Shown here: piece after piece, positions 17,266 through 25,171 of the stretch
Layout of the letters: each line of letters opens with the position of its first letter
Position numbering within the stretch: position 1 is the first letter of the stretch
IMG/VR virus record: IMGVR_UViG_3300029985_000036
Location: 1 to 64,000 of that record
Length of the DNA stretch: 64,000 nucleotides
From: a virus
Strand: one strand, 5' to 3'
Notes under the pieces: model-generated
Told to the model about the DNA's origin: nothing
The model's input: the letters and a program-made list of their open reading frames with translations, nothing else
Databases searched by the model: none
Position numbers and translations under genes: made by a program

Positions 17266-17694
17266 TTATTTGCGGATTGCAATACCATTATCATCCAAGA
17301 TCCATAGATCTGGTCGAATCAATACGCGAAGATCATCAATGAGTCCTTCAACCTGATCATCTGATAATGCAGGACCGTTCTGTATATTCACAGCACGTTC
17401 TTCTAATGAAGGAACATCACACTCCACTAGATTATCTGGATCAATACCGAAAACACACCTCTCATGCAACAAGTTATTGTTGAATTCAGCTAATACATTA
17501 ACTCGCATGGTGATGCTGTTATCGTCTTCTTTATCAAACACGGCAAGTGTTACGTTGTGATTAGTGGTTGTCAATCGATATAATTTCCACGGTTGAAATT
17601 TTCTCGCGACTCGTTGTACAATTTTTGGACGTTCTGCAACCCAGGCACCCCATTCGAGCATGTGGGCTTCTGTCGGATTAAACCAGTTTCCCAC
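17266..17694 (-). CDS. Hypothetical protein
   Basis: 142 residues from the GTG at 17694 (M-GNWFNPTEAHMLEWGAW), with AAAGGA nine bases upstream. The frame opens at 17739, but that start falls inside the palindrome at 17721-17748 and is unlikely. The protein looks alpha/beta, with an acidic C-terminal DDQVEGLIDDLRVLIRP. It is the first gene after the topoisomerase A-like gene and is separated from it by the palindrome. Function unknown. Confidence 0.55.
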   Translation of the reverse strand: MGNWFNPTEAHMLEWGAWVAERPKIVQRVARKFQPWKLYRLTTTNHNVTLAVFDKEDDNSITMRVNVLAEFNNNLLHERCVFGIDPDNLVECDVPSLEERAVNIQNGPALSDDQVEGLIDDLRVLIRPDLWILDDNGIAIRK

Positions 17695-17720
17695 GGTAGC
17701 AATTCCTTTATGTTGAAGAA

Positions 17721-17748
17721 ATGTGATAGGTGTTAACACCTATCACAT
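17721..17748 (-). terminator. Perfect palindrome after the topoisomerase A-like gene
   Basis: ATGTGATAGGTGTT / AACACCTATCACAT, 28 bases with no unpaired centre, 10 bases past the stop of the gene at 17758. No strong U-tract follows (TTTCTTC), so it may terminate partially or stabilise the mRNA end. Confidence 0.55.
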
Positions 17749-17757
17749 CCTCAGTTG

Positions 17758-19959
17758 TTACAAGAGTCGAATGTATCGATTTTTCTTTACCTCAGCAGTA
17801 GCAATATCAATCCGAGCATGATCACTGGTACCAAGAAGAGATTCCAGATCAAGAAACTCGGCTACACGAACAGAACTTCTATTTAGATATTCTGGGGGGA
17901 TATTCAAAAAGAAGTGTTTATCGAGACTGTGTACCAACAGAACAGAACCAGTTGGATTGATTGCGATCTTTGCTTTCTCTGGCGAGACGCGCTGGATTGC
18001 AATTACATTTGGAGTATTGCTGTTCAATGCCAATACATAATGCACACATTTTGGCTCGGGATATGTGTAGATTATATCTGTCATGCTACCACGACAGATG
18101 GTCTTTCGTAACGAGATTTCTTTTACCACTTCAATCGTATCGATAGTTCCATTGCGTCGAATTGCTTTGGAGATTGGAGTAGTGTAGAAATACCCTTCTT
18201 TTCGCAATCCTGGAATAAATCCTTTGACACAACAAGCTACCCCGTCAAGGATGTTGACCGTGATTACTTTATCTGATTTAGGAGTAGCATCGAGATCAAT
18301 CTTAATCCCGTAGATGTCCCCAGTGGTAATCTTTGGAATATAACCAGTTTCCAATTTACCAGTCTCACTCACTCTACACTGAAAAGGACCGTCGTAGATA
18401 TAGATTTCCAATGTTTCTTTAGGGAAAGATTCGATGATGGCTGGAATCTCATCAAGGGAATCAAATTGGATACACCCTCCTCCAATCCGAATATATCCGA
18501 TATAGGCAGGAATTTTAGTTCTGCGTGGAGTCGGATATCGCTTCTTAATGACCTGGGCTTCAGTGGCCATTTCATCAGAGATTCTTCCAAAGGAATCTAG
18601 TAATTCTCGAAGTGATTTTTCAAGATCGAATTTACGTTTTTCTTGTTCTGTTCGGGAAGTGGTTGTCAGAATACGCAATCGTGTATTAACGACATAGTTG
18701 GATTGAAACAGAGTCAGGTTATATTGATCTTGTAACAACCGGATACTGTTTTCTTCTGTGTTGACACGGAGCAATGCCACCACAGCATCAAGATTATCGC
18801 AGACAACCATCAGGGCCTCAACCTGACGAAGCTGTGTCGTCAAAGTTCCAATCTTTAATTTCTTTGAAGAAACTAAGATATTGTATCGTGCATCATACCA
18901 AATTCGCAGTAGATTCGGTTGTGATACTTGAATCACATAACCACCATCGTTGTAGTTTGGAATAGGAGATACAGATCCGGAAAATGAAATCTTCTTGGAG
19001 ATCAATTCCCAAGCTTCAAAAACGTTAACACCTCGCTTGAGTTTAATGCAGATGTTTCCAATCAATGGATTGGCAATACCTGCACTATTTTTTCCAGTAA
19101 GATCCTTAACCCACATAATATTTTTATCAAACCAGCTATTCTTTTCCTTCATCAAGTCTTCGATAACAATATCGAGTCCTTTGAAAGGAGTACCATATGG
19201 TAATGTATTGATGTGGATGGCATCCGACAGTAAGACAACTTCACCATCCATCTTTATCTTCTGTGTAAATTTACCTTGTTTGTAAGCAGCAAGAAGTTCC
19301 CGATGATTGGTCAATGTGCAAATGCTCGGAAAATCGGGGAGGAATTTCTCTACATGTTTCACATAGTCAAATGGTTCCAATGGGGAGTGCTTCATATGTT
19401 TACAGAAGTCAACTACAAGATCACACACATCTGCAAGATTGTGAGGAACCGTATAGCTGCTCATACCATAGCCAATTGAACTATTGGCATATAACAAAGC
19501 AGTAGGAATTGCTGGGATCAAATGGATGGGTTCGTATCCATTCAGTCCTTCATTCTGTTCTTTTGGGAGTGCTCGATATTCAATTCCTTCAAAGAACACA
19601 TCCCGTGAGAATTCCGAAAGTCTTTCATTGGTATATTTGCTGGCAGCAGGCCGAGGATCTGCATATGTTCCACATGCACTATCAAAGATCAGTGGAAGTG
19701 GATTATATTCATGACTCTGTCCCAGTCGAGCAGCCGCATGATAGATACTATCTTCACCATGCGGATGATTTTCATTCGTCAGTGCAATTAACTTTGCACT
19801 TTTAATAACACCATTGGTGTCTCGAACCGCATCTACGATTCTACGAAGAACTGGTTTCAATCCATCGACAGCATTTGGATGAGCAGCCTTGATCATCGAC
19901 AAGGCAAATTGTGTTAGATTTTGGTCGATGATTACCGATGCAGAAATTTCATCTGTCAT
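17758..19959 (-). CDS. Type II DNA topoisomerase, subunit A (GyrA/ParC/T4 gp52-like)
   Basis: 733 residues. N-terminal GyrA fold: AVDGLKPVLRRIVDAVRD at 30-47 (cellular DGLKPVHRRILY), NHPHGEDSIYHAAARL at 64-79 (cellular HPHGD-x-A-x-Y), and the active-site tyrosine Y109 in SKYTNERLSEF (cellular RYTE-x-R). Y109 would form the 5'-phosphotyrosyl link during strand passage. The ISNP-like tower and coiled-coil region follow. A C-terminal beta-pinwheel GyrA domain is not obvious; residues after 480 are shorter than in gyrase, so a T4-like relaxing or decatenating enzyme without supercoiling is more likely. It pairs with the B subunit at 20540-23023, with one small gene between. ATG with GAGGAT upstream. 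Confidence 0.92.
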   Translation of the reverse strand: MTDEISASVIIDQNLTQFALSMIKAAHPNAVDGLKPVLRRIVDAVRDTNGVIKSAKLIALTNENHPHGEDSIYHAAARLGQSHEYNPLPLIFDSACGTYADPRPAASKYTNERLSEFSRDVFFEGIEYRALPKEQNEGLNGYEPIHLIPAIPTALLYANSSIGYGMSSYTVPHNLADVCDLVVDFCKHMKHSPLEPFDYVKHVEKFLPDFPSICTLTNHRELLAAYKQGKFTQKIKMDGEVVLLSDAIHINTLPYGTPFKGLDIVIEDLMKEKNSWFDKNIMWVKDLTGKNSAGIANPLIGNICIKLKRGVNVFEAWELISKKISFSGSVSPIPNYNDGGYVIQVSQPNLLRIWYDARYNILVSSKKLKIGTLTTQLRQVEALMVVCDNLDAVVALLRVNTEENSIRLLQDQYNLTLFQSNYVVNTRLRILTTTSRTEQEKRKFDLEKSLRELLDSFGRISDEMATEAQVIKKRYPTPRRTKIPAYIGYIRIGGGCIQFDSLDEIPAIIESFPKETLEIYIYDGPFQCRVSETGKLETGYIPKITTGDIYGIKIDLDATPKSDKVITVNILDGVACCVKGFIPGLRKEGYFYTTPISKAIRRNGTIDTIEVVKEISLRKTICRGSMTDIIYTYPEPKCVHYVLALNSNTPNVIAIQRVSPEKAKIAINPTGSVLLVHSLDKHFFLNIPPEYLNRSSVRVAEFLDLESLLGTSDHARIDIATAEVKKNRYIRLL

Positions 19960-19983
19960 TATCTATATCCTCATTTGCATTGT

Positions 19984-20466
19984 TTAATCTTCCTCATTGT
20001 AGGATGGTGTTCCGATTGGTAGGATCGGCGAGGTTACACGCGCATCTTCTACTTGAAGTACTCCTGGAGTTGGGGTAGATACCATCAATTTTGTAGGATC
20101 AGAACGAGACTTGGGTTTTTGTGTCAATGAAGGACCATCAGCAGCATCCTTACTTCCAACTTCAATTAAATCACCTGTCTTTGTTCGGATGACAAATCGA
20201 ACTTCTACAATATTCAGTCGTAGAATATTAAGTAGTATGAAATAAAAGAGTCTCCAGGTAATTTCATCTTTGAGTAAAGCTTTTCGTAAATTACCACGAT
20301 CAGTGTTGATCCCAGAAGGTGAGCTCCCAATTCGTCGACCATATTCACCACACAGCGCAGAGAACTGATCCATGGTGATTTTGTTACGATAAAAGATCAG
20401 CCGAAGCAGACGCACTAGGGGAGATCCCACTGCGTTTACATCATCTTTGCTAAACATGAGTGCCAT
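19984..20466 (-). CDS. Hypothetical protein between the topoisomerase genes
   Basis: 160 residues from the ATG at 20466 (MALMFSKDDVNAVGS), with AGGAAG nine bases upstream. The N-terminal 110 residues are helical and basic (LVRLLRLIFYRNKITMDQF); the C-terminal 50 are Ser/Pro/Thr-rich and probably disordered (TPTPGVLQVEDARVTSPILP). It is co-transcribed with both topoisomerase genes, which invites the idea of an accessory subunit, but no family is recognised. Confidence 0.6.
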   Translation of the reverse strand: MALMFSKDDVNAVGSPLVRLLRLIFYRNKITMDQFSALCGEYGRRIGSSPSGINTDRGNLRKALLKDEITWRLFYFILLNILRLNIVEVRFVIRTKTGDLIEVGSKDAADGPSLTQKPKSRSDPTKLMVSTPTPGVLQVEDARVTSPILPIGTPSYNEED

Positions 20467-20539
20467 GGAATATCTTCCTGAAGTTGTTATGTTGATGTGG
20501 ATTATTCTCCCAGGATCCACATCAACATTTCAAGTGACG

Positions 20540-23023
20540 TTATGTACGACTGAGGAGTTGTTTTCGTGCTGCCGTATTTTTACCAAGAAGTGCAAAGATC
20601 CGCTGTACATCACCAACCTCAGTGATCTTGTACATATTGCGATATTGAGGATCCATACACACACGGCCCATGTCAGCAGGTTTCATACTACCAAGACCTT
20701 TGTATCGTTCGATAGAAAATTGTTTGTCAAGAGTCGTTAACATGTCATTAAGTTTCATAATCGAAACTTCACGATCTCGGAACTCGGAGCTATTCTTTGT
20801 AGTAATATATATCTGTTTTTTCCGCCATTGAATTCGGTTCATCAGAGGCAACACCGTATCAATCAGTCTTTTCCACACATTCTTAAGTGGAATGATATGG
20901 TCCTCGCTTCCGATTGTCAGAATGAGAATATTGCCATTCTGTTCATATGTAACGCGATCAACATCAGGCACCAGCTGTTTGATACGGGCAACATCAATCT
21001 TTTCTAATGAAGGATCAAGTGCTGCCGTGATATAGGTCAGTCTTTCTACAACTGGCGGATCCACCAATAGTTCTCGAGACAGGTTGTCAATAGCTTCACC
21101 AATTTCCAATACATTCCGTAATGTTCGAATACACTCATCATGTTCTAATAGACGAGTTTTGTCTTTAGAGTGCTTAACTCTTTCACCGAATGTAAATGTT
21201 TTCATATACACATTTTCAATTAACCAATCTCGCAATGCCAGTTCATCACGAAAATAGATATTGGGAAGATTCATCTTTTTGGCTGTATATGCCAAACTGT
21301 AAAGTGGTGGGGTAATGATATTGAGCATACCCGAGGTAATTATTTCCGGACACAATGCATAAAAGTTACCAACTAAAATTGCAGTGATATGTTGGCCATG
21401 AGAATCAGCATCTGTCAACACATTCAGACTTCGAAAATTCAAAGTATTAGGATTAAATTTGTTTGGATTAATGCCCGTAATTGTAATAATATTTTGATAG
21501 ATATCGTTATAACGGATATCAACTGCAGTCTGTCGAATATTGTCAATTGTCGTAATGCCGTTGAATGGTTTTCCTCGCAGTTTATAAAGAGCTTGGAATT
21601 CACTATTGCGACCTTCAATAACACTACTTCCGGCGCTGTCTCCTTCAACTAAGAACAATTCAGCAGTACTACGGTTTGTTGTCCAGCAATCCTTAAACAA
21701 TTCACTGAGACCCTTAACCTCTTCAAATAGACGATTGAAGTTTTTAACTTTGACAACACCAAGTACTTCGTTAGTATATTTGTCTTCGATATCAGCAGCC
21801 AACTGTTGATAAAGCGCTGCAATAAATGCAACACTTTCTGGCATTGCTAATTGTTTCTTGATGGAAGGTTCATATACATTGCGAAATTCTCGAGAAAGAA
21901 ATGCACTCTTTGTTGTACTTGCAAATTCTGCACCTGGATATTTAACATCGACTGCCAAATAGATAGGAACTCGATATTGATCCAGAAAGAATTTTCGAAG
22001 TGGAGCTTCCTTAATATAGACACTAATGGCCTGTTTAAGAGCATCCATAACAGTCAAGAAATGGGTACTTTTCAGGTCATCAATAGCAACATTGTTTACC
22101 ATACCAAATCGTCCTCCCAATTCGGAGAATTTGACATAGTAAAAACGTACTTCATATCGAACCATCACTTCACGAACTTCTGGTTTCGTAATGGTTGTCA
22201 GGAACGAATCATGAATGGTATTCTGCAACATAAATGGACGAGTGATGCCAAGATAACTACGGATCCAGGCATTTCGATCAAATGTTGCTTCATTGAAAAC
22301 AACTGTAGCTTCTTCTACATACTTAGCAACAATAGCTTCGGCTTCTGGAATATTGCTCAACCAAATTTTCTCTGGAAGTCCAAGAGAATGAATACGTAAC
22401 TCAATATTCATCTTTCGAAAGAAACAATACTTTTGAATAAGAATAAGAAGTTGGTCTCGTCCCACTTCATAGAAAGTATCGATCCCACTTGTCATAATGA
22501 TGGGATCTGGTTCAAAGATAACGGTGACACCAGTTTGTACTGGAGGAGTGTTGATCAGTTCAACCACTTCATCTGTTTTACCTTCATTGACATAAATGGC
22601 AGCTGATGCTTCCGCACAGTGGGTAATGGCTTTGAAGTGACGAGATGTACCGGCAGTTGCTTTACCACCCTGACCAAATAATCCACCACTATGTTCATAT
22701 GCATTGGTATTGAATTTACCACTGGTATGCATCTTTGTATACGAGTCTAGTAGCTTACCAATTGGCAGTCCACGACCATTATCCGTTACAACAACTTGAT
22801 AGGTATTTTTCTCAGCATCAAAACACAACATGACAAGAAGTTTACCAACCATCTCAGCCATAAGAGCAATCTCATCAATACCATTCGTGATGATTTCGAT
22901 TGCTTGGTGAACAAGTCCTTCGATGCCAGTGGAGGGAAGTAATGCGGTGGGACGCATTCTCACGTACTCTAGTCTCTCAGGACTCCAAATCGAATTTTCG
23001 TTGTATTGACCATATTCACTCAT
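20540..23023 (-). CDS. Type II DNA topoisomerase, subunit B (GyrB/ParE/T4 gp39-like)
   Basis: 827 residues. GHKL ATPase domain: HQAIEIITNGIDE at 39-51 (catalytic Glu43 and Asn47), VTDNGRGLPIGK at 79-90, and the ATP-lid GGLFGQGGKATAGTSRHF at 113-130. TOPRIM domain: LFLVEGDSAGSSVIEGR at about 455-471 (metal-binding Glu) and VLTDADSHGQHITAIL at about 533-548 (Asp-x-Asp). The C-terminal YKGLGSMKPADMGRV matches the GyrB Toprim/tail YKGLGEM-x-x-x-L motif. A full-length two-subunit arrangement, unlike T4 where the large subunit is split. It drives ATP-dependent strand passage during phage DNA replication. The 5' region (23024-23355) contains a TATATTAT element. ATG with GGAGA upstream. Confidence 0.93.
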   Translation of the reverse strand: MSEYGQYNENSIWSPERLEYVRMRPTALLPSTGIEGLVHQAIEIITNGIDEIALMAEMVGKLLVMLCFDAEKNTYQVVVTDNGRGLPIGKLLDSYTKMHTSGKFNTNAYEHSGGLFGQGGKATAGTSRHFKAITHCAEASAAIYVNEGKTDEVVELINTPPVQTGVTVIFEPDPIIMTSGIDTFYEVGRDQLLILIQKYCFFRKMNIELRIHSLGLPEKIWLSNIPEAEAIVAKYVEEATVVFNEATFDRNAWIRSYLGITRPFMLQNTIHDSFLTTITKPEVREVMVRYEVRFYYVKFSELGGRFGMVNNVAIDDLKSTHFLTVMDALKQAISVYIKEAPLRKFFLDQYRVPIYLAVDVKYPGAEFASTTKSAFLSREFRNVYEPSIKKQLAMPESVAFIAALYQQLAADIEDKYTNEVLGVVKVKNFNRLFEEVKGLSELFKDCWTTNRSTAELFLVEGDSAGSSVIEGRNSEFQALYKLRGKPFNGITTIDNIRQTAVDIRYNDIYQNIITITGINPNKFNPNTLNFRSLNVLTDADSHGQHITAILVGNFYALCPEIITSGMLNIITPPLYSLAYTAKKMNLPNIYFRDELALRDWLIENVYMKTFTFGERVKHSKDKTRLLEHDECIRTLRNVLEIGEAIDNLSRELLVDPPVVERLTYITAALDPSLEKIDVARIKQLVPDVDRVTYEQNGNILILTIGSEDHIIPLKNVWKRLIDTVLPLMNRIQWRKKQIYITTKNSSEFRDREVSIMKLNDMLTTLDKQFSIERYKGLGSMKPADMGRVCMDPQYRNMYKITEVGDVQRIFALLGKNTAARKQLLSRT

Positions 23024-23220
23024 GGTAGTCTTTCTCCAACTGGTAGTGCATGGGGGTTTATTAAATAAGAATTATTCTCAGAGACTCACTCCACAACAGG
23101 ATGCGTTGTGTAGCGGTGCTGTTAGATTATACATAGAATGACTCCACGAAATAAAGGATTATTTGTCTGTATTTAGCTGCATTCTATATCAGATGTATAG
23201 TGGTGCGTCAGGTGTTATTC

Positions 23221-23243
23221 AATCTAATAATATATATCTAAAA
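23221..23243 (-). promoter_or_regulatory. Putative early promoter element (TATATTAT)
   Basis: Minus strand TTTTAGATATATATTATTAG, matching the TATATYAY family in this window and phiKZ's early TATATTAC. It lies about 200 bases from the topoisomerase B start, farther than the other members. Confidence 0.4.
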
Positions 23244-23296
23244 TACAGGTGAATTGTCTCATCAAATTCATGATCCTTGTGTGACAAGCATTATGA

Positions 23297-23302
23297 TATA
23301 AT
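23297..23302 (+). promoter_or_regulatory. TATAAT box upstream of the gene at 23356
   Basis: TATAAT within TTATGATATAATATAG, 53 bases before the ATG at 23356. A poor TTGTGT lies about 14 bases upstream, so a standard host sigma-70 promoter is possible but the spacing is short. Confidence 0.35.
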
Positions 23303-23355
23303 ATAGAAGGAACCACACGGATTCTTAAATTTTAACACCGAAAGGCGCGAAGATT

Positions 23356-23823
23356 ATGAGTGATACAACTTCTGAAATGGTCGCGCCAACAGGTGTGACT
23401 GCTGATCTTGTCCAACTGGATCAAATTTTTGATGATGCCCGTGCAAAACGGAATGCTGTCGTCGACTTGCTAACGCCCATTATCCATAAACTGACGATTA
23501 ATACAACAGAAGCTCGACAGACTGAAGTACAGATGCAATTGATCAATACGTATCTGTCAACAATCAGTGCCAATGAAGCAGCTGCCAGTCGTCGTGTTGG
23601 TAGTAAACTGAAACAGGTTGAAGCAAACACTGCCAATAAACATAGTGCAGCAGTTGCCGAATTGTTGGCAAAGATTACAGTTGGATCTATTCAAATTGGA
23701 ACAGCTTCTGTTCAGCCGAGTCCAGAACAATCAGAAGCTGATTTGGAACGAGCATTTTTAGAAAATGAGCTTGATCCTATTTCTGAGACTGAACTCAAAA
23801 CAGATCATCGAGATATTGAATAA
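23356..23823 (+). CDS. Hypothetical helical protein
   Basis: 155 residues, ATG with AAGG upstream. Mostly alpha-helical (DDARAKRNAVVDLLTPIIH; ASRRVGSKLKQVEANTANKH) with an acidic, probably disordered C-terminus (SEADLERAFLENELDPISE). It is a single-gene plus-strand unit with its own promoter-like sequence and a strong hairpin after it. No family is recognised. Confidence 0.6.
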   Translation: MSDTTSEMVAPTGVTADLVQLDQIFDDARAKRNAVVDLLTPIIHKLTINTTEARQTEVQMQLINTYLSTISANEAAASRRVGSKLKQVEANTANKHSAAVAELLAKITVGSIQIGTASVQPSPEQSEADLERAFLENELDPISETELKTDHRDIE

Positions 23824-23833
23824 TACGACAGAA

Positions 23834-23867
23834 TAGTTAGCTTCAGCCCTGGGGCTGAAGCTAACTA
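23834..23867. terminator. Bidirectional hairpin between convergent genes
   Basis: TAGTTAGCTTCAGCCC / GGGCTGAAGCTAACTA, 16-base arms with a two-base centre, between the genes ending at 23823 (plus) and 23872 (minus). Confidence 0.75.
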
Positions 23868-23871
23868 CATG

Positions 23872-25122
23872 TTAAATTTTAGTTGAAAGAATAGTAATAC
23901 CAATATCCGAAAGAGTTGCATCTTGTGACGCCGGTGCTACAAGTTGAAAGACATCTCCTGCAGCAAATGTTACTGCAGTAGTGCAAAAAAGAGTATTGGC
24001 CGTATGACTGCTGGCAGATAACAATATCCCAGCAATCGCAGTAGTTGTTCCACCTGAAATTTTATTAATAACAAAAAGTGAAGATCCTGCTGAAACCACT
24101 CCTGCATATGAGAAAGTTCCGGTTAAACCAATAGGAATCGTTATTGCCATTCCCATAACAAGGTTATATGTCTGAGCGGCATTAGGTTTTCCTTGAATAA
24201 TAAACGATAGAGGAAAATCTAAAACCTCTGTAGGTAGCTCAGCATAAGTTAAAGTTTTATTAACCCAGTCAGTTCCGTTGTAAACCAATGCCTGATGATT
24301 GGTAGGTGAAGTAATAGCAGCATCTGTTGCACCGGAAATTGTGCTAGTGCCTGATGGTCCTTGAGGACCAACAACGTTACCAACATCGAAAATACCTGTA
24401 ACAACTCCATTAACAGTTGCACTTAAAAGAAGATGTCCAGATACATTGATAGTAGCTCCAGTATAACCGTTACCGGTCAACCCAATTGAGCCATTCGTTC
24501 CATTAATACCATTTGTGCCATTGGTACCAACAACATTGCCCAAATCAATGGGACCAAGTGTAGAACCGCCAGCCGAGGTTGCTGTCAGTATCAGATGTCC
24601 TGATGAGTTGATCGTCGCACCACTGAACCCAGGTCCGATTAATCCGGTCTCACCGTTTGTTCCGTTGGTACCGACAACTGCACCCAGATCAAGTGCTCCG
24701 ACAACCGATCCAGCAATTGTCTGGGTTAAAAGAAGATGCCCTGATGAATTGATAGAGGCATCACTAAATCCTGAACCACCGATTCCTGGGGACCCTGGCT
24801 CACCAATAACACTTCCGAGATCGTGGGTTCCCGCTGTACTAGTACCATCAACTCCAGTTAATACCAAGTGACCAGATGAGTTAATAACTGCGGCACTATA
24901 GCCAGGACCCGTGTCGCCAGTAATGGTTCCTGTAATAGAAACGGTGGTGTCATTGCTTAGATTAAAACTAAGTATTCCACCTGTTGAAATGCTTCCACCA
25001 ACAATCGTTACCTGGGGTGGAATACCTAGATTGGAAATTGCGGCTGCTTGTGCCAAAGGACCAACGGCTGCAATTTCAGAAAAACAATTTTCAATAAGTA
25101 GGGGTTCATATCGTGCTGTCAT
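23872..25122 (-). CDS. Collagen-like repeat fibre protein A
   Basis: 416 residues. The N-terminal about 45 residues (FSEIAAVGPLAQAAAISNLG) are shared with the neighbouring fibre and probably attach to the virion. Residues about 75-285 contain four imperfect repeats of about 50 residues: a short Gly-x-y run, GPGFS-x-A, then INSSGHL-x-LT and DLG-x-VVG. The C-terminal 120 residues (FPLSFIIQGKPNAAQTYNLV onward) form a low-charge beta domain that could be the receptor- or glycan-binding head. Such Gly-x-y fibres trimerise. It is 49 bases downstream of its paralogue. The two differ in C-terminal domain, suggesting modular exchange. ATG with AGGATG upstream. Confidence 0.7.
   Translation of the reverse strand: MTARYEPLLIENCFSEIAAVGPLAQAAAISNLGIPPQVTIVGGSISTGGILSFNLSNDTTVSITGTITGDTGPGYSAAVINSSGHLVLTGVDGTSTAGTHDLGSVIGEPGSPGIGGSGFSDASINSSGHLLLTQTIAGSVVGALDLGAVVGTNGTNGETGLIGPGFSGATINSSGHLILTATSAGGSTLGPIDLGNVVGTNGTNGINGTNGSIGLTGNGYTGATINVSGHLLLSATVNGVVTGIFDVGNVVGPQGPSGTSTISGATDAAITSPTNHQALVYNGTDWVNKTLTYAELPTEVLDFPLSFIIQGKPNAAQTYNLVMGMAITIPIGLTGTFSYAGVVSAGSSLFVINKISGGTTTAIAGILLSASSHTANTLFCTTAVTFAAGDVFQLVAPASQDATLSDIGITILSTKI
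24361..25010 (-). repeat. Four imperfect coding repeats in fibre A
   Basis: About 150-base units encoding the INSSGHL / DLG-VVG module, repeated four times. DNA identity between units is partial, with the GATGAGTTGAT-like core and the ACCAACAACATTGCC-like segment recurring. The same unit occurs in fibre B (about 26640-27190). Confidence 0.6.
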
Positions 25123-25171
25123 GATGTTGCATCCTAGTTCTTATTATTCAATTACAGGTGCATACTACACT

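Larger units (their letters stand above)
23024..23355. other. Divergent intergenic region upstream of topoisomerase B
   Basis: 332 bases without a confident gene. On the minus strand it carries the TATATTAT-like element at 23221-23243 and then about 200 bases of leader before the topoisomerase B start. In that leader GGAGTCATTCT-ATG opens an 18-codon ORF (MYNLTAPLHNASCCGVSL) that could be a leader peptide or chance. On the plus strand it carries a TATAAT box at 23297-23302 serving the gene at 23356. Confidence 0.6.

Noticed and set aside
24515-24871. Plus-strand ORFs opposite the fibre genes (also 24911, 26382, 26904)
   Set aside because: Their Pro-rich repeats mirror the Gly-x-y repeats on the minus strand; no upstream ribosome site.
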